A stretch of DNA of 64,000 bases from Euphorbia lathyris (Eukaryota > Streptophyta > Magnoliopsida > Malpighiales > Euphorbiaceae). The stretch lies in NCBI RefSeq assembly GCF_963576675.1, contig NC_088911.1, positions 74,057,256 through 74,121,255 on the forward strand. Reading direction: 5' to 3'. Below are positions 1 to 11,400 of the stretch, one piece after another. Position numbers and translations under genes: made by a program. The notes beneath the pieces are model-generated. The model was not told the DNA's origin. It did not search any database and saw nothing but the letters and a program-made list of their open reading frames with translations. Numbering within the stretch: position 1 is the stretch's first letter; each line of letters opens with the position of its first letter.

Positions 1-2492
1 GTAGAGAGCCTATCATACCTCGATACAATTTGCTGTCTACCGACTTACCATTCTTGTCAGCGTAAAGGACAGTGTCAGTGCCCATAGGAGTAGATATTGG
101 CTTGCAATTTTCCAGATCATATTTCTTCAATATCTCCTTGGCATATTTAGCTTGATTGATGAAGATGCCATTTTTTCCTTGTTTAATTTGAAGTCCAAGG
201 AAGAAGTTGAGTTCTCCCATCATTGACATTTCAAACTCAGTCTGCATTTACTTGCTAAATTCCTTGCACATTGACTCGTTAGTTGCATCAAAAATGATAT
301 CATCAACATAAATTTGAGCCAGCGGGGTATCTTTACCCTTTCTCTTAATGAATAAGGTTGTATCAGCTTTGCCTCTGACATAATTTCTAGTCAGCAGGAA
401 ACTGCCCAACCTCTCATACCAAGCACGTGGTGCTTACTTGAGGCCGTACAAAGCCTTTTTTGAGTTTATAAACGTGGTTTGGGAATTTAGAATCCTCAAA
501 CCCTGGAGGCTGATTAACATAAACTTCCTCGTTTATAACTCCATTAAGGAATGCACTCTTAACATCCATTTGAAACAGTTTAAAGTTCATATAACTTGCA
601 TAAGCACATAAAATTCTAATAGCCTCTAGCCTTGCCACTGGGGCAAAGGTCTCACCGTAGTCAATACCTTCTTGCTGACTGTAGCCCTGAGCTACAAGTC
701 TTGCTTTGTTCCTGACCATATTTCCTTGTTCATCTAGCTTGTTGCGGAAGACCCATCTTGTTCCAATGGTCTTCTGACTCCTTGGATGTGGCACTAACTC
801 CCATACATCATTTCTTCTGAATTGATCAAGCTCCTCTTGTATTGCGCTCATCCAGAATTCATCGTGCTCAGCTTCAGCGAAGTTCTTTGGTTCCTGAACT
901 GAGACGAAAGCTACGTTGCTGAGGTATCTCTTGAGTTGATTTCTTATCATCAGGGTATTCTCAGCAGCATCAAGAATTGCACTCTCTGAGTGTCCTCTTG
1001 GTATCCTTATCTCCTTTGGTAGATTGATGTCTTGTGCTGTCTGTGTTTCAACAATCTCTGTAGGTGTAGACTGGTCAGTGAAAACAATTTGAGGTTCACT
1101 TTTACCTTTGGTCAGCCCTTGAGGGAATGACTCAGCGGCTGGATCTTGATCAACGGATACTGAGTGTGGATCATCCTCAGTCAGCGGCTGATATCTTCCT
1201 GCAGGGTTAGTTTCATCGAACTCAACATGTACCGACTCTTCTAAAACTTGAGTTCGTTTATTGAAAACTCTGTATGCTTTGCTGTTTGTTGAGTAGCCTA
1301 AAAAGATAGCCTCATCAGCTTTTGAGTCAAACTTAGCTAAGCTATCTTTGGTGTTTAAAATAAAACATTTACAGCCAAAGGCTCGAAAGTATCCAATGTT
1401 GGGCTTTCGTCCTTTCCAAAGTTTGTAGGGGGTTTTCTTTAGTATAGGTCTAACAAGAGCCATATTAAGAATATAGCACGCTGTGTTAACAGCTTCTCCC
1501 CAAAAGTACTTTGGAAGCCTATGCTCACTCAGCATTGTCCTGGCTATTTCAACCAAGGTTCTGTTCTTCCTTTCAACAACCCCATTTTGTTGAGGCGTCC
1601 TAGGAGTAGAAAAATTATGGTCAATGCCGCTGGCTTCACAGAATTCAACAAACTGTTGGTTTTTGAATTCTCCACCATTATCACTTCGGATGTGAGCCAA
1701 TTTTAGGTCTTTATCATTTTCAAGTTTTCTAACCAAATTTGAAAATGTCTCAAAGGTCTCATCCTTGCTACTCAGCAAGATGATCCAAGTGTACCGAGAA
1801 AAGTCATTTACAATGACCAAGGAAAATCTTCTTCCACCCAGACTCAGCGGCTGGACTGGACCAAAGAGATCCAAGTGTAGTAACTCTAATGGACGCTTAG
1901 TTGAGACAATGTTTTTGCTATGAAAAGATTGTTTGGTTTGTTTTCCAGCTTGGCAAGCGTGGCATAATTGATCTTTTTCAAATTTAAGTTCTGGCAGTCC
2001 CTCAACCAATTGCTTTCTTGCTAATTTGGCCAGGAGGTCCATGCTTACATGACCAAGTCTCCTGTGCCATAGCCAGGAATTTTCTTCCTTTGATACTAAG
2101 CATACAGTTTTTGAAAACTTTTTCTCTAAGTTCAGCATGAAGACATTATCAATGCGAGGGGCAGTTAAAATTAACTCATTAGTTTTACCCTCGAGTATTT
2201 TACATCGAGTGTCATCAAATATAACTTTTCTCCCATTGTCACATAGCTGAGCTATGCTGAGTAAGTTATATTTGAGTCCGCTGACTAGGGAGACAGACTC
2301 AATAGTAGGATTACCTCCAATGGTTCCTGACCCTACTATCTTACCCTTTTTGTTGTCTCCAAAACTTACGCTTCCTCCTCGTTTACGCTCAAATGTGATG
2401 AACTGAGTTTCATCACCAGTCATATGCCTCGAGCATGCGCTGTCAATATACCATATCTTTGACTTCTCAGCACACCTCAGGCTTACCTGCAA
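1..2492 (-). pseudogene. pol: Ty1/copia pol (protease, integrase, RT), broken
   Basis: Domains in order from 2492 downward: retropepsin region with WYIDSAC, GAG-pre-integrase with an HRRLGH motif, a copia integrase core (HLDLFGP, SDNGGEF, then VERKNRTL supplying the glutamate), and a reverse transcriptase ([26 protein letters not shown] at about 299-310). Compared with the copy at 41478-44570 it has one extra T in a T run near 455-461, which shifts the frame inside RT, and premature stops where CAA became TAA at 434-436 and 248-250. RNase H would lie left of the window. The protease motif reads DSA instead of the usual DSG/DTG; the second copy shares this, so it is probably a subfamily trait. 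Confidence 0.93.
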
Positions 2493-2844
2493 TATAACTA
2501 GTTACTTTTAGGTACCCAATTCTTTTTGGGTCCTTGCTTGTTAGGTTCAACAGGTAAAGCATCATGTTTTATTTTATGGCGGCATACTTGGACAGTATGA
2601 CCATTCTTTCCACAGAAGTCACAGCTGACTTTCCGTTTAGGATGTCTCACTGACTGGTCAGCACCCTAGTGCTGAGCGTGCCAGCACACCTTTGTGGTGT
2701 GTCCTTTCTTCCCACAGAAGTCACACTGGACATTCCGCTGAGGATTCCATCTCTGCTGACCAGTACTTCGGTACTGAGTATTCAGAGGAATATTTCTTTT
2801 GTTTGGAACCTTTAGTTGGTTCTGAATGGATGTGACGTCCTTCC
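2493..2844 (-). pseudogene. gag: Sirevirus gag C-terminal zinc-knuckle region, broken
   Basis: Between the main gag frame and the pol frame the minus strand encodes two further CX2CX4HX4C knuckles, one of them CDFCGKNGH followed by a Cys. A stop codon lies between them (near 2666-2672, in the AQH-stop-GAD segment). In the related copy at 44577-44900 the same two knuckles appear. Together with the knuckle in the upstream ORF this makes three nucleocapsid-like zinc knuckles in the ancestral Gag. The segment links gag to protease and is not an independent gene. Confidence 0.75.
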
Positions 2845-4216
2845 TCAGTTTCTTAGAATCTGATTGGACCTCAGCACAAACTTTTGCATAATTCCAATGT
2901 TACTATGCAAATCTGAGTTGTCCTGAAGAAGATATCGAAGGTCACTCAGTTTGACCTCCTCAACCTCGTCACATCGCCTGCTGAGTGCTCTAACATTTTT
3001 ATTACACTTTTTGACAAGTGTGTAGAGGTCACTCAGGGAATTAACCATTTCATTTCTGAGCAAGGGTAGTGATATTACCTCAGTTGAATGTTCCTCATCG
3101 TCAGAAGCAATGGAGGGGTCATCATGCTTAGAAACACATGGCTCAGCAAGTTCATCAGCCATGAAACAAATCTTCGCTGACTCAGTGGCATCAGCTTCAG
3201 ATGATGATGAATCATCACTATCACTCCAGGTTGCCACCATTGCCTTCTTGCTGTTCTTTCTTTCTTTCCTCAGCGAGGGACAGCTTGACTTGATATGGCC
3301 AGTTTGATGACATTCAAAGCATGTAATGGGCTTTGAGCTGTCCTTCTTGTACTTGCTGTCGCTGGAGTCAGCTTTGTACTTATCAAACTTTTTATAAGGC
3401 TTCTTAGAATATTTGTCATTCTTTTTGAACATAGCCATCTCTTCATCGTCTGTTGAGCTTCCATCAGTGGAGTCAGCTTTCATGACAAGAGACTTTTGCT
3501 TCTTGTCTTCAGACTTTTCCTTCACCTCGAAATTCTTCATCGAGATCTCATGGGTCAGCAGTGAGCCGATGAGTTCATCATACTTATATGTGGTTAAGTC
3601 TTCAGCTTCCTCAACAGCGGTCTTCTTTGCTTGCCAGTTTTTAGGAAGACTCCTAAGAATCTTCTTGACTTGTTCTTCCTCAGTGAAGATCTTCCCAAGT
3701 CTCTTGAGCTCGTTGATGATGTTTGTAAACCTTGCATTCATGTCAGAGATTCCTTCATCATCGTTCATTTCGAACAGCTCGTACATTCTCATCTGCTGGT
3801 TCACTTTGGATTCCTTCACTTTGTTGGTTCCTTCGTAGGTGACCTCCAGCTTCTTCCAGATCTCTTGCGCCGACTCACAACCTGAAATCTTGTTATATTC
3901 TGCAGCATCAACTCGCATAAAGAAGCATGTTTATAGCCGAAGCGTGATTTTGTAGCTTCTTGAGATCATCTTCTGTCCATTTGGCCTCAGCTTTGACAAC
4001 TGTTTGGCCGGCCACAACTTCAACAGGAACAAATGGGCCTTGGACTATTGAAAGCCATGCGCTCATATTTGTTGCCTGAATAAAGTTTTTCATCCTATTC
4101 TTCCAGAAGGTGTAGTTAGACCCGAAGAATAGGGGAGGCCGAGTAATGGACAGCCCCTCAGGTAAGATCTGAGTTGTCTGGTTTCCTGGGAGAAATCGAG
4201 TACTATTTTCAGCCAT
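2845..4216 (-). pseudogene. gag: Sirevirus gag, frameshifted
   Basis: Two overlapping frames (4216-3908 and 3918-2845) make up one Gag with a frameshift near 3910. The N-terminal part starts MAENSTRF and has the SNYTFWKNRMKNF motif of copia Gag. The second frame has the UBN2-like segment (IWKKLEVTYEGTNKVKESK), then a lysine- and serine-rich stretch and an intact CCHC knuckle CFECHQTGHIKSSC. Gag forms the retrotransposon particle and binds its RNA. The start at 4214-4216 is chosen because it is the first ATG after the PBS (4265-4276) and starts the conserved N-terminus. The truncated copy at 44901-46096 lacks exactly this N-terminal part. Confidence 0.9.
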
Positions 4217-4264
4217 AGTGGGGATCAGCTCAAGGTAGTTAAACCTTTCACAGTGAGCTTTTAA

Positions 4265-4276
4265 GCTCTGATACCA
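4265..4276 (-). promoter_or_regulatory. Primer-binding site, initiator tRNA-Met type
   Basis: On the minus strand this reads TGGTATCAGAGC, the sequence complementary to the 3' end of plant initiator tRNA-Met. It lies two bases inside the LTR edge at 4279, the standard position for priming minus-strand cDNA. The newer Sirevirus copy has lost the equivalent site in a rearrangement. Confidence 0.92.
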
Positions 4277-4278
4277 CT

Positions 4279-5098
4279 TGTTGGTCCCTTATAACATAAC
4301 AAGTTAGTTCCAAGGGGAGGGGATAGAAACTATTTAAAATTTTAGTACGTTAAGGCTGACTTCTTTTTCTTTGAAAAAGGATTACACAGTGCGCTGAGTA
4401 AATTAAGACACTAGCTTAGTCAACTGGTGACTAAGTCAGCTTCTTTCTTTGAGTCAGGAGATAGCACTTGAGTCTATTCCTGAACTCAGATACTCAATAC
4501 ACACAACTCAGCGTGACCTCTTTACTTGGTCAGTTTTGTTTAAGCAAGCAATATATATATTAAGGAGTTTAAGGTTAGAAAGATGTTACTCAGCAGATTT
4601 ATCCAGGTTCGGCCTCTAAGCCTACGTCCTGTCCCCGGAACACGTTCTGAGCTTTCGAATTCTCTACCGAGCTCTTTAACGGTAGAGCATCAAACCTTTT
4701 ACAAATTTGAAGCTGAGTATAACAAAAGTACCTTCCTCTATACCTCTACTCACTCCTAATCTCTCGCTGAGTACTATAACCGAGTACTCAGCCTCTCCTT
4801 TCTAATCTCTAGAAATGATAAAGATTTGTCCTAAACAACAATTGTTAAGACACCTTAGATGATTGAATAATCACTCTAGACTTTTACAAGAAAGATATAG
4901 AATTTGGTGTAAGTATTTGCTTTGTTTTTTCTCACAGAACTTCGAGTAGAATTTTGGTCAGCGTAATGGCTTGATGAAGATCTGCATTGAATGAAGCAAC
5001 TGAAAGGCCCTATTTATAGAGACGTCTGAGGTATTAGTCATTTCGAATTTCGAAATAACCGTTGGAGGGAAACGGCTTCCTGTCGTTGTCACTCAGTC
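4279..5098 (-). repeat. Truncated Sirevirus LTR
   Basis: The plus strand begins TGTTGGTCCCTT at 4279 and follows the LTRs at 36356-37706 and 47402-48720 with many substitutions as far as about 5098. There it jumps directly to sequence matching the internal 3' region of the other copy (near 37848). About 500 to 600 bases of LTR plus the polypurine tracts are therefore missing. Because a downstream-ORF end lies on one side and PBS-gag on the other, this single LTR joins the 3' end of one element to the 5' end of another. Confidence 0.85.
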
Positions 5099-5880
5099 CT
5101 GCTCATTTTAAGGTTTAATCGAGTAAGTCTAAGGTCAGTTTTCAGATATAGGTCAGCTCATGGAACATATTCTATTTTACTCAGTGTTAAACGGAAGATT
5201 TATCATTCAGAGAGCGCTGAGTATTTTATTGTTCAATGGGTCTTATGAGACAGTGTTTAATAAACATACAAGATAATGTCAAACATTTTATCAGCATAGC
5301 ATACAATCAACAAGTATTATAAACAGTAAACACAGTTGATGTATTTGAAGATACATAATAACATAATACTCAGCATCATATAAAATAACTCAAGTTTGGA
5401 TAAAAGATGCAAGTATTGTATTGAAATAAAGTAGTCAGCATATACAGCAAAAAGAAACATAGAAACTACAAAGTAATAAACAAACTAAGTTAGCCTATTT
5501 CTATTTCTTCTTCTTATGCTTAGACTGACTACTTTTAGCAGCCTCCTGCTGAGTTCTAGCTTGTTCTTTCTCCCCCATTTTGTCAGCATCGGGGGGAGGA
5601 GGAATTCTAAAGGAGTCGGTTAAGGCCGCGTTGGTCAGTAAGGCAGACAACTCCTTAAGCTTGTCGGCACTTTCATTGATGTCGTCAAAGACAGCAACGC
5701 CATCATCCAAGACCTCTTTAGGTATACTGAGTTCAGCTGCGCTGAGCATGCTCAGTATGTAGGCTTGAGACTTACCCACCCAAGTAATTGTATCTGACAG
5801 TGCAACAAAAACTTGATGAAATGTCTTCACCAAGGCTAAGTCATAATATTGACGCTGGATATTGTAGTGACGCACAATTG
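5099..5880 (-). pseudogene. 3' end of Sirevirus downstream (env-position) ORF, fragment
   Basis: Codons 5875-5501 match the last ~120 codons of the large ORF at 40998-38212: both have the TITWxGKxQAYxLSMLSAA segment, the NESADKL/DESADRL segment and a lysine-rich tail ending KKKK. Upstream the match stops abruptly at about 5880. 5105-5500 is the A/T-rich 3' non-coding region of the element, matching 37848-38211. Its role is unknown; the helical, charged C-terminus is the only recognisable part. Confidence 0.8.
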
Positions 5881-7620
5881 ACTATATGACACTAAACCCC
5901 AACAGACTTGTACACTCTCCATTAGAACCTGTTCTTAACTGCGTATTTTCAAGTGCCACTTGCAATTCTCGTTTGTTTGAGAATATATCATGCACTTTTA
6001 AACCGACAATCCTTTTTATACACTAGATTCAATAATAAGCACATATGCATCATGGACCTCTGGCAGCCATCGAAATGGATCAGTCCTCTTTCTTCTTCTT
6101 TCTTCATCATCTACCTCATTTATACTTAAGATACATGGTCAGCTCGTGCATTGCTTTCGGGAACACCTTTGCGACAAGATTGTTTCCAATGGATAGGTTG
6201 TTCATCATATACTGTTTCTTTGTTTACCGTTTCTTTGGGGGTCAAAATGACCCTAAATATCTTCTTCATATATCGTTTCTTTCGAATCAAAAAAACAAAT
6301 TCGAGCTAATATCATCTAAACTAGGGTTGGATGTAAGGTTGAAATCAATGATCTTTTCTTTGCCCGGACGATGAGTTTCGACTTCAACATTTATGTCCAC
6401 TTCAATGGTGGCATCACAACTTGATTGAATAACATTCTCTATCTTCATAGCTCCCAGTAGTTGTGCATCTATTATCCGTGGTTCAAAATTGACATATAGT
6501 GGGATAACATCGTTTGGATTCATCTGACACTACTCTATGAAAACTCAACATCGCTTAAATCAACAATTGGAACTACTATCCTAGAAACTTTGTTTGGGCC
6601 TATGTAGTTCGCATAGTCATACGTACATCAAATGATGTTGAATCAACACGGGCAGAAGTGTATATTCTTTATTGAGGCATTTCAAAATTGATTTTTAATT
6701 GTTGAAAGCCGAAACAACTTCGATTCACCCCCTCATATGTCATGGCTTTTATGGTTTTCCATTGGTCGTGCCACATGATCACACACAAGAAATGGTTGGT
6801 TGACATAATGCTACTGTTAAAAAACAAAGAAAACAAAGACATACAAACAATACTGTTTGGTGTCTTTCTTGTGTGGATTGGATCGGATTGCGAGCGTGCC
6901 AGTAGCTTTGTCTAAAAACTACAAAAAGAGCTATAAATTGGATCTAACTTCTAATCAAATGAGAGTGTAAAAAGCTTAAAGGATATAAAAGTGCTTAGAG
7001 TTCGTAGCGGAATCTAGAAGACTGATTATGACTACACTAAGATGTTACATAAAAGAACTAATTCAAAGGTAAAACCGTTGTTTGCATTGCATTTGAATGG
7101 GCTTGTTGACATAACTGAGAGACTAGAGCTAGAACTTACAAGTTGAAAGTTAAATCAAGATGGATAAACTAAGGCTGTAGAATAGCTAAAGTCCGTAATG
7201 TAAGAATTGTTTGAATTCCATTAGGATTGGGTTTGATTTTGATTTCATTTTGTTGAATTGGTTTGAGTTGGATCTCTTTTCTTGCTTTCTCTTCTCTAAA
7301 TATTGTGGCTTGCTAGTGCTAATAACTGTCGTGCCACGTTCTTGCTCCCACTCACCCACATTCCTTCAGTTGGTTCCTTTGCGTGACAGGTTCTGTTTCT
7401 CCATTAACTACCCATGTTCCCTCTTACCCACGTTCTCCTGTTTTCAAGCTCCTCTAGCCTTGGTTCGTGAGGCGTGTTACTGCTTTCTCCTAAACTCTGC
7501 TTTTCATGTCGTTTCGGTCAATCTGCTCTGTTTCTTGCGAATAGTTTTGGTCGAGCGTTGTTCTCCAGCTCTTTCTCTGTTTGACACTTTTTCTACGTTG
7601 ATCTCTTTCAATTAGTTCCC
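5881..7620. other. Anonymous intergenic DNA
   Basis: No coding region, LTR or RNA gene could be recognised. Short open frames exist on both strands (for example 6287-6523 minus, 7211-7615 plus), but they have no motif, no codon-level coherence beyond their length, and no matching partner in the window. The stretch is T-rich and stop-rich in most frames. It probably contains old, unrecognisable transposon debris. Confidence 0.5.
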
Positions 7621-7639
7621 GCATAATTGTAGGGGAAAC

Positions 7640-8230
7640 AAATACTAAAGACAAAAAGGAAATATGCTTCGCGGTTACTTGAACTGCGAAGCAAATTATA
7701 AAACTGCGATGTCGCAATTCTTCGCGGTTTAGTTGAACCGCGAAGTATATGTTAGGTTTGTCCGCACTTTTTAGGTGATCCGCGAAGCCTTAAAGAGTTT
7801 CACAGTCTCCGACTTTTGCGATCCTGCGAAGCAAAATCGTAGACCGCGAAGATATCAGGTTAAATCAAAACTCCAAATATCATAAGATATATAATACTCA
7901 GTCTTGATTTGCTCATTCACCATTAGATCTAGACTTATTAGAATCCTAAGATGGAGATTCAAAGCATGCTGAGGCTTAGATTAATAAGCCTATATCTAAC
8001 GGTGAATGAGCAAATTCACTTGCTCATTAAGGTGCATGTGAATATTCATAATACTTACATTACGAGTTTAGATCTGGGATTGATATATGAAATTGAAGGA
8101 TTGCCAATGAATAGAAGAGGAATGGAAGAGAGAAATAAAAAAGATGATATAATGTATTGTGTAATGTATTTAAATATGTAAATGGCCCCGAAATTAGCCC
8201 AATTTTGTAATATACCCTTAAAAATATCAT
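7640..8230 (+). repeat. Unclassified dispersed repeat, related to the long-TIR element at 21457-22200
   Basis: The right half (about 8070-8215) resembles 21990-22195: both have a GGATTGATxTATGAAATTGAAG segment, then purine-rich AGAGAGAAxxAAA, then AAAT(A/G)G(A/C)CC..AAATT..(C/A)CAATTTTGT. The left half shares the short words CTGCGAAGCAAAATC and CTGCGxxGTC. Divergence is high and only one terminal-repeat-like end is visible. A stable foldback sits inside it (7907-8015). Nothing coding is seen. It abuts the 3' side of the kinesin gene. Confidence 0.55.
7907..8015. repeat. 34-bp inverted repeat (foldback), 41-nt loop
   Basis: Arms 7907-7940 and 7982-8015 are inverted copies of each other with three mismatches in 34 positions; the left arm starts ATTTGCTCATTCACC. 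Transcribed, it would form one long imperfect hairpin. It could be a MITE-like foldback or an unannotated small-RNA precursor; the sequence does not decide. Confidence 0.8.
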
Positions 8231-8495
8231 TCTGAGCTAAATTGACCATAATTTCGGTCAGGAGCTAAACTGAACCAACAAACTATTGAATTGTGCATCG
8301 TTAGCACACATCAGTTGTTGCAAGAAGCACAAACTAACTATACAATATGAAATCCATTAGACAAATTAAAACAAGCAGGTGATTAACAAACGTTATCAGG
8401 AATCAACAGTAAAAAATTGTTGTGTCCTATCCCTTCTTCCTTCTATCATATACAAGAAGGAAAGAAAGTCACAAGTAACGTAATTATTTCAACAA
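8231..8495 (-). other. Probable 3' UTR and downstream flank of the kinesin gene
   Basis: This A/T-rich stretch follows the kinesin stop codon (8496-8498, minus strand). It contains no open frame and no recognised repeat. Minus-strand AATAAT/AATTGTT-type words that could serve as weak plant polyadenylation signals occur within 50 bases of the stop, but no single site can be chosen. Confidence 0.4.
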
Positions 8496-11400
8496 TTACA
8501 TTGCAATTCTTCCAATATTCCATCCTTTTTCCTTTTCCCTTTGAATCCTGTTCTGCTGATGATCCCTAAACCCTGCTCTTCTACCATTGCCTAGCACTAC
8601 CCTTTGAGCCATTCTCCCTCTGCTTCCAATAGATACCCTAACCTTTTCCATTCCTACATTTATACCTCCTTTTCTTAGCTGCTGCTGCAGAGGTGATCTC
8701 ATCTGATTTCTCTTTTGCAAACTTCGTCTCAAGATGCAGCTTAGCTTTTTCGTTCCGCTTTTCATTCCTTTAGGACTGTTGCAATGTGTTTGCTCAGGCA
8801 AGCAGTTATATTCAGACCCTTCGGTAACTTCTTTTATGTTGTCATTGCAAGATGGCAATGGTATAAATGGTGGTGGTAACACTGTTAAAACGGCTGAACT
8901 TGGTAGGGGAATGAGAGAGGTCCGCCTTGGAGCTGTTGGAGCTATTGCAATTCGTTGAGCTGTTGTGCAAATTGAGGTTCTGCCGGTTCTCTTTGGCAGC
9001 AGCCTTGGTTGTTCAGCCATTTCAGGGTTGTTTTCTTTTTCTATGGGATCTATGACCTTGACAATGCCATCTCTTGGAAGAACAGGAAATGCAGGTTTAT
9101 AGCTGCTGTTCTCCGCTAGTGGTTGACTCGCCATTGCAGAACTCGCAGCTTCTTTTGAATTCTTGCTCCCTAACAATGATCTAATTGCAAGTGGTGGTCT
9201 TAATGGTGCAATATTTTGCTCATCCTGTTTCATTTGCTGTTGGTGGTGCTGCTCAGCTATTTTCGAGTCCACATGCTGACGCGCTAGCTTCCTTTCAATT
9301 AGTAGTTGAGATTCTAGCTCCTTTATCTGTAAAACAACCCAGACGGGAATCAGTTAACTTAGAGAAAAATAAATGATCAAATACTCTCTTTTGAGCTGAG
9401 TTGCTATAAGCCTATAAATTTGGCATGCTACCTTTTCTTGCAGGTTTTTATTTCTAAATTCCTTTTCTTTTACTTTAAAGTCCAATCCATTGATTGTTTC
9501 CTCCATCTTTCTGATTTGTATGTCTTTGTTCTTCAGGTCTTGTTTTGATTTTTCAGCCTTGCAAGAACAAGAACCAAATGTTTTTCATAAGTAGCGGCAT
9601 TTAACAAAATTATGATGAAAAATTGGGAATAACACTTAATCAATCATACAATCTGTTTGTATCTCAGAAGTTCAGCAGTATCCAATTGCCTTTTTGCAGG
9701 ACCCAACTCAATCCCTCTAACTCTGCTTGCAAAGTTTAGGGAGCATAGGGTCTCACCCAAGTCATTCTCATTGGGACTTATCTGAACAAACATGAGTGTC
9801 TTCGAATCTCCTCCTGATGAATAAAATGAATTTATCATGCTTCTCTTTTCCATTCTTCAAATAGGTAGCAATAAAATAGAGTCGAAAAGAAAACAAAAAT
9901 GAAAAATGGCAGCAATTGATAACTATTATAGTTATTCAACATGTCCTTATTATGCATCTTTGACAATGTAGACTGAATGTACCTAGGGAATCCTGAAGCA
10001 AATGGGTGAGCTTGGAATTCCTACAAAGTGAAAAAAGCATGTTATGAAGTAACCAGAAGGCAGTGCATTTTGTTTTTGTCAATTTGCACGTTCATAGCAG
10101 CAAAAGTAATAAGAAAACCTGAATGGGACGTGAGGGCTCTTTGTCGCAAGAGCAGATATAACATCACCAAGTGCAGACAAGGATCTATTGATATTTTGAG
10201 CTTCCTTTAGTCGCTCGCCTTGGACTTCTGTCCTTGCTATTCGCTCACTTCCTGCTAGATCAACCAACCATAACTTGCTCTTTGTACACTCCCCGTTTAA
10301 TAAGTTATGTCCTTTCACCATCACACAGTGTATGCTGCACAAGCAGCACAATACAGTACCCTTCAGCGCAACTTCTAAACATGCTATATCTGAACAAAAA
10401 TTTTACATGGAATTAAAATGTGATTTAAGTACCAATGGGACCGGCTGCTATGCTCATTGGCATTGGTTGAACCAACTGCCCTAGCATTACTTCCAGTTTG
10501 CAGAACCTCCCATGCCTCACTTATGTTGTTTACTTGTGCTTCTACCAACCCTGGAACATGATGTAATCCTTCACCCACTTGCCTTATTTCCAGCCTATAA
10601 TACATTGCGGAAAGATTTAGAAAATAAAAACAAAACTTTTAAGTGAGTATAGGAAAAGGCAGTCTTCTATTTTATTCAGTTTACAAGTGATTTTGAATTA
10701 GTAGTTCTTCAAATGTTCTTCCACTAATCTCACCTCTTTGCAGTCAATCCTGGCTGAGAGCCTGAGCCCAGCAAATCTCGTATTTGCTCATTATAGACTT
10801 CAAGAACACTAACAGATACATCATATTGAAAGAGCTTATTGCGCTCCTTAATTATCCAAAACATCTCTTCAAGAGTTCTGAAGTTTACTCCACGAGCTTT
10901 ATCTGTTCCCTCCATTGTAAAAGTCTTCCCGGTTCCAGTTTGTCCATAGGCAAATATGCACACATTGTATCCATCCAAAACAGAAGTTGCAAATGGTGCA
11001 GTGTCTTCAAAAACATTGGCTAAACAAATTCAACCAAAATAAGCAGCTTATTGGAAAATTTAAATGAACTACATGGATTGCTTATAGAGTCGAGCATTTC
11101 ATGCAACCTTCCTTCATATGATTGCAATTACCTTGATCTGCTTGAGGGCTAAAAACCGCATCAAACTTGAAGGTTTTTCTGGGAAGCCCATTCGAAATTA
11201 CTGTAAGCTCACCATCATTAGCTGTTTCAAAATCAATAGCCATTGAAGCTCCCAATGCAATTTCTTCAGCATTTAAAGGCCTACATCGGCAAAAGACCTT
11301 TATGTTTCCTGAGAGTGAGCATCAGCATTCAGATAACCATCTTTAAATAAGTTTCCTTATCTTAGATATCAATACTACTAACAAACAGCTACCTACCTTT

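Larger units (their letters stand above)
1..5880 (-). mobile_element. Sirevirus-type Ty1/copia retrotransposon, copy 1 (decayed, runs off the left edge)
   Basis: Read right to left, this is a piece of a downstream ORF (5875-5501), 3' non-coding DNA, an LTR fragment (5098-4279), a tRNA-Met primer-binding site, gag and pol. The order gag, protease, integrase, RT is the Ty1/copia order. The large gag with several CCHC knuckles and the extra ORF in the env position match the Sirevirus lineage. The copy is dead: frameshifts in gag and pol, several premature stops, and an LTR that has lost its outer part. It is a relative of, but clearly older than or from a different subfamily to, the copy at 36356-48720. 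Confidence 0.9.

Noticed and set aside
4265..4276. tRNA gene
   Set aside because: Only the 12-nt primer-binding complement is present; no cloverleaf can be drawn.
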